Below, one piece after another: positions 15,353 through 21,376 of a DNA stretch of 23,276 bases. A model generated the notes under the pieces. That model was not told the DNA's origin. It did not search any database and saw only the letters and a list, made by a program, of their open reading frames with translations. Both the position numbers and the translations under genes were made by a program. Position 1 is the stretch's first letter. Each line of letters opens with the position of its first letter. The DNA is from CAYMJV01 sp964390545 (GTDB taxonomy: Bacteria > Desulfobacterota > BSN033 > UBA1163). Location: the NCBI GenBank assembly GCA_964390545.1, contig CAYMJV010000046.1, positions 1 to 23,276 of the forward strand, written 5' to 3'.

Positions 15353-15790
15353 ATGGAATTTAAGAATTTTTCTCTTGCGATTAATCAGACCAAGGTATCC
15401 CGATTTGCAAATGATCTTGCCGCAGGTAAGATCATGTCAACTTCCTGTAAGAAATGCGGGAAGAAATATTATCCACCCCGGGCAGACTGTTCAGCCTGTA
15501 TGAACAGTGAGATGGAGTGGAGCCCTTTAAACGGGGAAGGAAAACTGGTGACCTTTACTAAGATTTATGTTCCTCCGGAACATTTTGCAGTCCGGCAGCC
15601 TCTCATGCCTTTCTCAAGTGTTCAATTTGAGCCCTGTCCCGTTGGAATCATCGAGGTAGAGACTGGTCTAAGAATCATGGGATGGATGCCCAAGATCGAT
15701 CTGAAAAAGATTAAGATCGGGATGAAACTGAAGGCGGTTCCCCAGGTTCTTCTGGATGGTAAGGTAACCATAGTATTGGAAATAATTTAA
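15353..15790 (+). CDS. Zn-ribbon/OB-fold protein (DUF35), thiolase partner
   Basis: Small acyl-CoA-binding accessory subunit, 145 aa. The N-terminal rubredoxin-like zinc ribbon has Cys32, Cys35, Cys46 and Cys49 (SCKKCGKKYY, ADCSACMN). It is followed by an OB fold with LVTFTKIYVPPEHF and a terminal strand KVTIVLEII. This domain order is that of DUF35 proteins that form obligate complexes with SCP2-type thiolases and help bind the CoA substrate. The gene starts 2 bp after the thiolase stop, with its ribosome site (AGGAGGGAG) inside the thiolase gene. It is the last gene of the cassette; palindromic repeats follow. Confidence 0.9.
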   Translation: MEFKNFSLAINQTKVSRFANDLAAGKIMSTSCKKCGKKYYPPRADCSACMNSEMEWSPLNGEGKLVTFTKIYVPPEHFAVRQPLMPFSSVQFEPCPVGIIEVETGLRIMGWMPKIDLKKIKIGMKLKAVPQVLLDGKVTIVLEII

Positions 15791-15799
15791 CATAATTTC

Positions 15800-15875
15800 A
15801 GATTTTAGATTGCAGATTGTACCTGCCCGCCGGTAGGCAGGGATTGAAAAATCTCAAATCTTTAATCTAAAATCT
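15800..15875. repeat. Palindromic intergenic repeat with 12-bp arms
   Basis: AGATTTTAGATT (15800-15811) and AATCTAAAATCT (15864-15875) are perfect reverse complements. Between them lies the 21-bp GC-rich core (15822-15842) also found at 1748-1768. It lies just after the DUF35 gene and could form a hairpin at the end of the transcript. Confidence 0.75.
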
Positions 15876-15902
15876 TAAGGGAACCTCTATTAATTATCAA
15901 TT

Positions 15903-15973
15903 TGTCACTCCCGCGCAGGCGGGAGTCCAGTGATGTCAAGAGCTTCTGGATTCCTGCTTTCGCAGGAATGACA
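15903..15973. repeat. REP-type double hairpin (VIPAKAGIQ-class repeat)
   Basis: The element is bounded by TGTCA (15903-15907) and TGACA (15969-15973). It contains two perfect 8-bp stems: ACTCCCGC/GCGGGAGT (15907-15926) and ATTCCTGC/GCAGGAAT (15950-15969). This interspersed repeat yields spurious VIPAKAGIQ peptides in many proteobacterial genomes. It sits in the gap between the convergent DUF35 and RRM genes; the rest of 15791-16018 holds no gene. Confidence 0.85.
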
Positions 15974-16018
15974 TTTTTGGAGGTAGCCTTAAACTTTTGA
16001 ATCGTATTCAGTGGTCTG

Positions 16019-16339
16019 CTAATAGCGGTTTCTACCGCCGCCATATCCTCCTGGTCGCCCTTTACGCCCACCTTGTCCTCCGGGTTTTACGCGGTCGGTC
16101 CTGGGACGTGCCTCGCTTACATTGATAGAGCGACCAAGGAGCTCTTTTCCATTCAGGTTCTCAATGGCAGCCTGAGCCTCGGAACGCTCGGGCATTTCAA
16201 TGAAACCAAAGCCCCGAGGTTGACCACTGTACTTGTCTTTGACGATCGTGGCTGAACTGACTTGGCCGAAGCCGGAAAAGAGTTTCTGAAGGTCTTCCTC
16301 TGATGCATCAAATGACAGATTGCCCACATAAATGTTCAT
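16019..16339 (-). CDS. RRM-domain RNA-binding protein
   Basis: Single RNA recognition motif protein of the glycine-rich, cold-inducible type, 106 aa. RNP2 is IYVGNL (3-8) and RNP1 is RGFGFIEM (42-49), followed by NLNGKELLGRSINVSEARPR and a Gly/Arg-rich tail (GGQGGRKGRPGGYGGGRNRY) that probably adds nonspecific RNA affinity. The ATG follows AAGGAG. The gene starts 14 bp after the rpoD stop on the same strand with no terminator between, so it is probably translated from the rpoD transcript. Target RNAs unknown. Confidence 0.93.
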   Translation of the reverse strand: MNIYVGNLSFDASEEDLQKLFSGFGQVSSATIVKDKYSGQPRGFGFIEMPERSEAQAAIENLNGKELLGRSINVSEARPRTDRVKPGGQGGRKGRPGGYGGGRNRY

Positions 16340-16353
16340 AGTCGCTCTCCTTT

Positions 16354-18021
16354 TTAGTATTCAACGAAACTTTTCAACTTCTCGGCCCGTCTAGAGTGTT
16401 TCAATTTCCTTAAGGCCTTTGCTTCGATCTGCCGAATCCGCTCCCGGGTGACATGAAAGTCCCGGCCTACTTCCTCAAGGGTATGATCGTGGTTCTCGCC
16501 GATCCCGAACCGCATCCTCAGAATCTTCTCCTCCCTTTTGTTCAGGGTGGAAAGAACTTTCTGGGTCTGCTTTACCAGATTTGAATTGATCGCCGCATCC
16601 TGGGGGGAGAGGCTCTTTTCATCCTCGATAAAATCCTCCAATCGGCTATCCTCTTCCTCACCGATCGGGGTCTCAAGAGAGATGGGTTTCTTGGTAATCC
16701 TTAGAATTTTCTGCAAATGCTCAAGAGACACTCCCATTTTTTTGGCAATCTCCTCCGTGGTGGGCTCTCTCCCAATTTGCTGAACCAGAAGGCGAGAGAC
16801 TCGATTCAGTTTGTTGATGACCTCGACCATGTGGACCGGAAGGCGTATGGTACGGGCTTGATCAGCTATCGCCCTTGTGATGGCCTGCCGAATCCACCAC
16901 GTCGCATACGTACCAAACTTGTAACCACGCTGGTATTCGAACTTATCTACCGCCCTCATCAAGCCCATATTCCCTTCCTGGATTAGATCCAAGAACTGGA
17001 GCCCGCGATTCACGTATCGCTTGGCAATGGAGATCACCAATCTCAGGTTCGCTTTGATCAATTCGTTCTTCGCCTGTTTGGCTCTGGCCTCGCCCGCCTC
17101 GATAGCCCTCAGGGCTTCCTTCAGCTGGACCGAAGAAAGCCCGCACTCTGCCTCCACGCAACTTACTTTTCTTCTGAGATGACGGGCGATGCGGCTCATC
17201 TCCGCCAGCTTCTGGCTCTTGAGCTTGGAACGAGCGGAGAAAAAAGACTTTCCGTTCATCCTCTTCCCGTTCCTGGGCAAGCGCCTTTTGGCTTCCTGAA
17301 GCGAGAGGAGCAACTTCTCATATTTCCTCAGTTCCCTTTCATCGATTCGTATCTGAATTTCCCGCTCCTTCAACTTCTGGACGATTCGATTCACCTGATA
17401 ATCTTTCAACTTTATCTGCTTGAGGAGATTAAAGATCTCAACCTGTTTCTCTATAATCCGTTTCCGAATCGCCTTTTTTGAAATCCCATTTTCGCGGGCC
17501 TTTAGCTTCTTTTGGAGAAGACGGATGTGTTCCCCCCCTCTTTGAATCTTATTGATCAGGCTGAGGACCCTTTTCTTTTGATTATCTTCCTCCAGTGCGC
17601 TTGCCTCTTCATCGTCGATCTCATCGGTCACCTCTCTGATCCTGACCCTAGCGGCGCGTAAATCACCCCCAAGAGTAATCACCTCCATCACAGTGATCGG
17701 GCAGTTAAAGATAACGCTGATCACCTCCTGCTGGCCGCTTTCAATCTTTCTGGCAATCTCCATCTCACCTTCGCGGGTCAAGAGAGGAAAGGATCCCATC
17801 TCCTTTAGGTAAATTCGTACAGGATCGGGTGTCTTCCTGAAAAATTCCAGTTCGTTCTCAGCGACGTCTTCCTCTTCTTTCGTCAGGGCAGATTCATTCC
17901 CACTTTCCAGTTTCAATCCGGGAAATTCGCCCAATACGTCGATATCCAACTCTTCTGGCAAAGTCAAGGTTTCCAAGGTTTGCTCGTGTCGGGAAGATCT
18001 TCTCGCAGTCCCCACTCTCAA
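16354..18021 (-). CDS. rpoD: RNA polymerase housekeeping sigma factor RpoD (sigma-70)
   Basis: Primary sigma factor directing RNA polymerase to TTGACA/TATAAT promoters. The 555 aa include region 1.2 (DPVRIYLKEMGSFPLLTREGE, about 66-86), a long basic non-conserved region (about 100-310), region 2 (ELIKANLRLVISIAKRYVNR, FLDLIQEGNMGLMRAVDKF, YKFGTYATWWIRQAI, 320-381), region 3 and region 4 (REEKILRMRFGIG, HTLEEVGRDFHVTRERIRQI). A recognisable region 1.1 is absent; only about 60 acidic residues precede region 1.2. The start is TTG with a weak AGAGAG site; no ATG occurs upstream before an in-frame stop. dnaG is not adjacent, unlike many proteobacteria. The RRM gene follows in the same transcript. 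Confidence 0.95.
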   Translation of the reverse strand: MRVGTARRSSRHEQTLETLTLPEELDIDVLGEFPGLKLESGNESALTKEEEDVAENELEFFRKTPDPVRIYLKEMGSFPLLTREGEMEIARKIESGQQEVISVIFNCPITVMEVITLGGDLRAARVRIREVTDEIDDEEASALEEDNQKKRVLSLINKIQRGGEHIRLLQKKLKARENGISKKAIRKRIIEKQVEIFNLLKQIKLKDYQVNRIVQKLKEREIQIRIDERELRKYEKLLLSLQEAKRRLPRNGKRMNGKSFFSARSKLKSQKLAEMSRIARHLRRKVSCVEAECGLSSVQLKEALRAIEAGEARAKQAKNELIKANLRLVISIAKRYVNRGLQFLDLIQEGNMGLMRAVDKFEYQRGYKFGTYATWWIRQAITRAIADQARTIRLPVHMVEVINKLNRVSRLLVQQIGREPTTEEIAKKMGVSLEHLQKILRITKKPISLETPIGEEEDSRLEDFIEDEKSLSPQDAAINSNLVKQTQKVLSTLNKREEKILRMRFGIGENHDHTLEEVGRDFHVTRERIRQIEAKALRKLKHSRRAEKLKSFVEY

Positions 18022-18041
18022 ATCTCTCTCTATTAAATAAG

Positions 18042-18078
18042 AAACCGCAAAGGAGTTGTTTGGAGTCTTTTGCGGTTT
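18042..18078 (-). promoter_or_regulatory. Hairpin in the rpoD leader
   Basis: AAACCGCAAA (18042-18051) and TTTGCGGTTT (18069-18078) form a perfect 10-bp stem with a 17-base loop, between the predicted rpoD promoter and its TTG start. On the plus strand it is followed by TCTCC and on the minus strand by CTTATTT, so it is only a poor intrinsic terminator. It could be a leader regulatory element. Confidence 0.5.
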
Positions 18079-18124
18079 TCTCCGTCTTGTGCCTTAATTG
18101 ACTCTCTGCAACTAAATAAAATTT

Positions 18125-18153
18125 CTTATACCCTATTTGTTGACGAATGGCAA
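18125..18153 (-). promoter_or_regulatory. Candidate rpoD promoter
   Basis: On the minus strand, TTGCCA (18153-18148), 17 bases and TATAAG (18130-18125). The predicted start near 18118 gives a leader of about 97 nt that includes the 18042-18078 hairpin. The rest of 18154-18345 holds no gene, only part of a GCGCGAAGCG-type repeat near 18236-18270. Confidence 0.6.
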
Positions 18154-18348
18154 GAAAAAATATAAGCCTTTGAATCTATTGGGATTATCTGCCCTCCTAG
18201 GCAAAAAGCCAGCCCTGATTCCAAAAAACCTTTCCTGCGCGAAGCGTTCCGCCGACGGTTCGGGCAGACAGTTTGAAACATCACTCCATGTCACGGAAAA
18301 CCAACTAATTTCACTCTGGAGTCACATCAATTTCCACAGCGTTTTTTC

Positions 18349-18377
18349 TTGACATTATGTTTCCTTAGGTTTAAAAT
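18349..18377 (+). promoter_or_regulatory. Sigma-70 promoter of the merR-hicB/hicA operon
   Basis: TTGACA (18349-18354), a 17-base spacer and TAAAAT (18372-18377), one mismatch from full consensus, 43 bp before the ATG. The spacer contains CCTTAGG. The spacing is normal rather than the 19-20 bp of MerR-activated promoters, so negative autoregulation is more likely. Confidence 0.75.
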
Positions 18378-18419
18378 TACATCAATGAATTTATAATCGT
18401 AACTCCTGGAGGTGGTCAT

Positions 18420-19070
18420 ATGACAAATTCTTTTAGTTCAAAGACAGTATCAAGAATCATTGGTATTCCTACCAGGGTGATTGACTATTGGGACCGGACA
18501 AATTTTATTAAACCTTCCATCAGCGAAGCTTCCGGTTATGGTTCGGTAAGGCTTTATTCTTTCACAGATCTCATTCAGTTTAAGGTGGCAAAGTTTTTGC
18601 GGGACCGGGGTTTGTCCCTTCAGAAGATTAGAAAGAGCCTTAATTACCTCAGAAAACATCTTCCCGAAGTGGAAAAACCCCTTGCCCAGTTGAGATTCTT
18701 GACGGATGGGGAAACAATCTTTGTTCTGACAAATAAGGATAGAGAGATGATCGACACACTTAAGAAGGGTCAATACGTTTTGGCAATTGCCATTGAAGAG
18801 CTAATCAACGACCTGCGCGGGAAGACCTCCAAGATCGCAAGGGAAAGAACCTACATGGTCAAGGTCTTCAAGAGAGAATTCAAAGTGATTCTTCATCCGG
18901 ATCTCGAGGATGGCGGTTATTGGGTTGAATGTCCAGAGCTTCCCGGATGCTCATCTCAGGGAGATAGCGTTGAGGAAGTCTTAGATATGATTAAGGACGC
19001 AATCAAGGGTCATCTTGAAGTACAGGAAGAGCTCAAAAAGGAAAAAAGTCTGAAAAGAAAGGCTGCGTAA
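18420..19070 (+). CDS. MerR-type HTH fused to a HicB antitoxin domain
   Basis: Probable DNA-binding antitoxin, 216 aa. Residues 7-75 form a MerR-like winged helix (KTVSRIIGIPTRVIDYWDR, YGSVRLYSFTDLIQFKVAKFLRDRGLSLQKIRKSL). Residues 80-140 are a helical linker. Residues 146-205 are a HicB fold (FKVILHPDLEDGGYWVECPELPGCSSQGDSVEEVLDMIKDAI). Ordinary HicB proteins carry a C-terminal RHH or HTH domain; here DNA binding is at the N-terminus and of another fold. The ATG follows GGAGGTGG. Met146, just where a free HicB would begin, is preceded by AAGGGAAAG and could be an internal start. HicA starts directly after its stop. Expected role: neutralise HicA and repress the operon. Confidence 0.85.
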   Translation: MTNSFSSKTVSRIIGIPTRVIDYWDRTNFIKPSISEASGYGSVRLYSFTDLIQFKVAKFLRDRGLSLQKIRKSLNYLRKHLPEVEKPLAQLRFLTDGETIFVLTNKDREMIDTLKKGQYVLAIAIEELINDLRGKTSKIARERTYMVKVFKREFKVILHPDLEDGGYWVECPELPGCSSQGDSVEEVLDMIKDAIKGHLEVQEELKKEKSLKRKAA

Positions 19071-19298
19071 ATGGCAGGCCTTCATAACCTTAAACCGGAG
19101 AAAGTGATCCGCGCTTTTGAAGAAGCAGGATGGGTCAGCAGACGACAGAGAGGAAGTCATGTGAAACTGACAAAGGAGGGAAACCCAAACATTCTTTCAA
19201 TTCCAGTCCACAAAGGGAAAACGATTAAAATCGGGCTTTTAAAGGATCAGATAAAGAAATCTGGTTTAACAGAGGAGGAATTTCTGGCACTGATTTAG
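19071..19298 (+). CDS. hicA: HicA family toxin (mRNA interferase)
   Basis: Small dsRBD-fold toxin that cuts mRNA when free of HicB. At 75 aa it is of normal size. It has the start LKPEKVIRAFEEAGWVSRRQ, the conserved GSHVKL with catalytic His30, the IPVHKGKTIKIGLLKDQIKKSGLT block and a terminal EEFLALI. It begins on the base after the stop of the MerR-HicB gene, so translation is coupled. The antitoxin-first order is less usual, since hicA is often first. The predicted active site is intact. Confidence 0.92.
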   Translation: MAGLHNLKPEKVIRAFEEAGWVSRRQRGSHVKLTKEGNPNILSIPVHKGKTIKIGLLKDQIKKSGLTEEEFLALI

Positions 19299-19489
19299 GC
19301 ACCCATTGGAGATGTTAGCGAACAATAAAGGGCACGAACGGAAGAACAGATAAAAAATCGAAAATACTTAATTACTTATGCCTGACCCTCTGGCCTGACG
19401 AGAACAGGGAGAAACGGAAATAACGGGGCTTTTAGCAATGTGGTGGAGTACTTTCTGGTTTTGAAAATCGAATATAGAAAGGAGTAGAT

Positions 19490-19914
19490 ATGGACCCAAT
19501 TATACCAGGTGCTATCGTAGCGGTTGTTACTGCACTTGCTGGATATTATGCCGGACGTTTTAAGACATTTAGGGGAAACAGAAAGCATACGAGGAAATAA
19601 TTCCCGTAGTCTTAAAAGTGGCTTATCATCCGGAAGCTGAGGATGAAGGGGAGTTTAACAAAGCTCTCGGTAAGTTGTGGCTTTATGGTAGCAGAAGTGT
19701 GGCTTTGAAAATGGATTACGCTATCTCCATAATGATCAAAGGCTCACGGGGGAATATCACAACGGCCCTCCAGGAGGCGGTAGTGGAGATGAGAAAGGAT
19801 ATACAACTTCCTTATGTGAGGAGAGTTAAGCCTCAAGAAGTTAAACATATATATAGCCGAATAGCATCGATTGATCTTCCAACGGACCTTAAGGGGAAGA
19901 CAGAAACGAGGTAA
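19490..19914 (+). CDS. Small membrane-anchored protein in two frames joined by a possible -1 frameshift
   Basis: Frame 1 starts at ATG 19490 after AAAGGAG. It encodes an N-terminal hydrophobic anchor (PIIPGAIVAVVTALAGYYAG) and ends at TAA 19598-19600 after 36 aa. The second frame is open from 19573 to 19914 and encodes a soluble helical domain (LKVAYHPEAEDEGEFNKAL, KLWLYGSRSVALKM, VVEMRKDIQLP). Its first possible start, GTG 19618, has no ribosome site. Anchor plus domain resemble one small hypothetical protein family of accessory regions. A -1 shift at GGGGAAAC would give a 141-aa product. The alternative is a one-base deletion in the G run. Upstream 19299-19489 holds no intact gene; a frame ending at 19487 may be a remnant. 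Confidence 0.55.
19573..19608 (+). promoter_or_regulatory. Candidate -1 ribosomal frameshift signal
   Basis: The heptamer G GGA AAC (19573-19579) is in the zero frame. It is followed by an 8-nt spacer and a stem-loop: TACG(A)GGAA (19588-19596), loop ATAA, TTCCCGTA (19601-19608), i.e. 8 bp with one bulged A. The zero-frame stop lies in the loop. All three parts of a textbook -1 site are present, but the stem is short. Confidence 0.4.
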
Positions 19915-19919
19915 GTTGA

Positions 19920-20018
19920 ATGGGAGTCTATCTTACAAGAGAAAGCTGGTACATCGATTTCTATGAAGATGGGAAGCGTTACACGGGAAGAAAAGGGCAG
20001 GTTGACAGTCACCGTTGA
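19920..20018 (+). pseudogene. Truncated tyrosine recombinase (integrase) N-terminus
   Basis: A 32-codon ORF (MGVYLTRESWYIDFYEDGKR then YTGRKGQVDSHR) matches the first residues of many phage or island tyrosine integrases, where GVY...SWYIDFY.DGKRY forms the arm-type DNA-binding strand region. It stops at TGA 20016. Just after, another frame reads on for about 23 codons with integrase-like basic residues, but no core-binding or catalytic (R-H-R-Y) domain follows. It is therefore a remnant of a larger integrase gene, consistent with an old integration near tRNA-Arg. Confidence 0.55.
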
Positions 20019-20057
20019 AGGTGCTAAGAAAGTCTCTAAGAAGGGGCTAACAAAGGT

Positions 20058-20564
20058 ATGGAAGAAAAAGTTATTAGGAGGTTGAATAGATTAAAAAAGA
20101 CAGGAGTCCTTAGAGACTATGCCATTGGTGGTGCCCATGCTGTGGCATATTATCTTGAACCTGTCAAAACCCTTGATCTTGACATTTTTCTATTTGTAGA
20201 GTCAGACGAGGATTTTTATATCTTTCGCACCTATTTCAAAAAGGCAGGTTTTAAAATTCGGGGCACTCATGTGGTCATTGACGATATACCCGTCCATTTT
20301 CTACCTGGTTCACTCCATCCATTTATCAACGAGGCAGTCAAAAAAGCAAAAAGGATTAGAGTCAGAAATATTCCCACTAAGGTTCTAACCGTAGAATATC
20401 TGATTGTTTCGCTTCTCATGGCGTTCCGGTTGAAAGACAAGATGGTAATTCCTGATCTCTTAGAAATGGCAAATATGACAAAGTTGAATGAAATTATTGA
20501 GAGGTTTGCTGATGAAGAGACTCCTTTGGATAAAAGACTACAGAGAATTCTGGAAAGTCTTTAG
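20058..20564 (+). CDS. Nucleotidyltransferase-fold protein (MNT/AbiEii-like)
   Basis: 168-aa predicted minimal nucleotidyltransferase. The family pattern is visible: AIGGAHAVAYYLEP (Gly24-Gly25) followed by TLDLDIFL with the paired acidic residues Asp40 and Asp42. A later strand, IPVHFLPG, stands where related proteins read PVQFLP. These proteins often serve as the toxin or catalytic half of two-gene modules. A small basic ORF overlaps its 3' end (20512-20652). The ribosome site is modest (AAAGG). It lies among accessory genes (hicA, integrase relic) upstream of tRNA-Arg. Substrate unknown; nucleotide transfer to a protein or tRNA is inferred from the fold only. Confidence 0.75.
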   Translation: MEEKVIRRLNRLKKTGVLRDYAIGGAHAVAYYLEPVKTLDLDIFLFVESDEDFYIFRTYFKKAGFKIRGTHVVIDDIPVHFLPGSLHPFINEAVKKAKRIRVRNIPTKVLTVEYLIVSLLMAFRLKDKMVIPDLLEMANMTKLNEIIERFADEETPLDKRLQRILESL

Positions 20565-20652
20565 TCAACAGAGAATGAGAGAAAGAAGGAAATTAAGGTC
20601 TCTTTCCTTTAGAAAAAAACTTGAAATGATGCGAATTAAAAAGGTTGCATAA
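20512..20652 (+). CDS. Small basic protein overlapping the nucleotidyltransferase 3' end
   Basis: A 46-aa ORF (MKRLLWIKDYREFWKVFSQQ, then a stretch ending LEMMRIKKVA) overlaps the preceding gene by 53 bp in another frame. It is rich in Arg/Lys and predicted helical. The pattern ERRKLRSLSFRKKLEMM resembles the short helical proteins (…LPFEEKL…) commonly encoded beside nucleotidyltransferases of this type. A GAGAGG site lies 6 bases upstream of the ATG. It could be the partner (antitoxin-like) protein. Assigned from context and resemblance only. Confidence 0.5.
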   Translation: MKRLLWIKDYREFWKVFSQQRMRERRKLRSLSFRKKLEMMRIKKVA

Positions 20653-20745
20653 TTTTCATTTGGAAGAAGGATGAAGCGACCAAAACCATTAAATGAAGGG
20701 ACATGAATGGCGAGATCCCCGTGAAGTCGGAAGAAGCCGGAATGT

Positions 20746-20775
20746 TTGACAGTGCTACTTGCACTATGGTAAGAA
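20746..20775 (+). promoter_or_regulatory. Weak candidate promoter for tRNA-Arg
   Basis: A perfect TTGACA (20746-20751) is followed after 18 bases by TAAGAA (20770-20775), a poor -10. It would start transcription about 75 bp before the tRNA. Confidence 0.3.
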
Positions 20776-20805
20776 GTTTTCATAGGAATTGAGATGATGG
20801 GTTCG

Positions 20806-20834
20806 TGGAATGTCGGCCTATACGCAACATTCCA
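20806..20834. repeat. Inverted repeat upstream of tRNA-Arg
   Basis: TGGAATGT (20806-20813) and ACATTCCA (20827-20834) form a perfect 8-bp stem with a 13-base loop. An overlapping pair ATGATGG/CCATCAT (20794-20800, 20832-20838) offers an alternative stem. It lies 20 bp before the tRNA. The remaining gap (20653-20793) shows no gene. Confidence 0.5.
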
Positions 20835-20854
20835 TCATTCCGTGTGTTCAATGG

Positions 20855-20931
20855 GGGCGATTAGCTCAGTTGGATAGAGCGTTGGTCTCCGGAACCAAAG
20901 GTCGTGGGTTCGATCCCCGCATCGCCCGCCA
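20855..20931 (+). tRNA. tRNA-Arg (anticodon CCG)
   Basis: A 77-nt cloverleaf. The acceptor stem GGGCGAT/ATCGCCC has a discriminator G and an encoded CCA. The D arm is GCTC AGTTGGATA GAGC. The anticodon arm is TTGGT CTCCGGA ACCAA with anticodon CCG, reading CGG (Arg). The T arm is GTGGG TTCGATC CCCGC. All stems pair fully. A T-run (CTTTTTTCCC) follows directly and may help end transcription. tRNA genes are frequent integration sites, and an integrase relic lies about 0.9 kb upstream. Confidence 0.97.
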
Positions 20932-20956
20932 TCTTTTTTCCCTATAGGTTACACCT

Positions 20957-21376
20957 ATGAAAGAATGGATTGGCCCTTGTCTGTCTCTCCTTTTGAACCT
21001 TTTCCTGATCTCCATTCTCGGTTTCTATCAAGATTCTCAAAGGGCAACAGAAAAAAAAGAGGAGGGCCAGATTGTCCTGACGCAGTATAGGGAAGGGAGA
21101 GAAAAAGGGGGAGGGAAAGACACCTTTCTGATCGATCTTCTGAAAGAATTGAAACAGACGGTTGATGGCTGGCTTAAGTCTATCAATGAAGAGATAGAGG
21201 ACGAAGATGTTACGCGCTTTAAGGTCCGTTTCTTGGAAATCTTAAGAAGTATCCTGGAATGGGTGAAAGAGAAGATCGATTCATGGCTGGAAACTTCAGA
21301 AAAGGACATGAGGGAGAAAGGAGGGCCCCTCCGGGAAATCCATCAGAAACTAAGTGCTTCCTCAGGATTAGGATGA
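20957..21376 (+). CDS. Hypothetical protein with N-terminal membrane anchor
   Basis: Not recognised. 139 aa: a hydrophobic segment at residues 5-24 (IGPCLSLLLNLFLISILGFY) is a membrane anchor or uncleaved signal. A charged linker follows, then two amphipathic helices (DLLKELKQTVDGWLKSINEE and FLEILRSILEWVKEKIDSWL) that could form a helical hairpin in the periplasm or on the membrane. No strong ribosome site precedes the ATG. The stop codon overlaps the start of the hydrolase gene (ATGA), so the two are translationally coupled, which supports it being a real gene. Confidence 0.6.
   Translation: MKEWIGPCLSLLLNLFLISILGFYQDSQRATEKKEEGQIVLTQYREGREKGGGKDTFLIDLLKELKQTVDGWLKSINEEIEDEDVTRFKVRFLEILRSILEWVKEKIDSWLETSEKDMREKGGPLREIHQKLSASSGLG

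Noticed and set aside
18042..18078. Intrinsic terminator upstream of rpoD
   Set aside because: The stem is strong but no proper T-tract follows on either strand and no gene ends there; kept only as a leader hairpin.
18137..18352. 71-codon open frame between rpoD and merR-hicB
   Set aside because: It crosses the rpoD promoter region and a repeat fragment; no domain or ribosome site.
20855..20931. attL/attR duplication of the tRNA-Arg 3' end
   Set aside because: No second copy of the T-arm or acceptor sequence was found by eye in the window.
21259..21372. Upstream start for the alpha/beta hydrolase
   Set aside because: It overlaps the preceding gene heavily; the ATG at 21373 overlaps its stop as ATGA and gives the family N-terminus.
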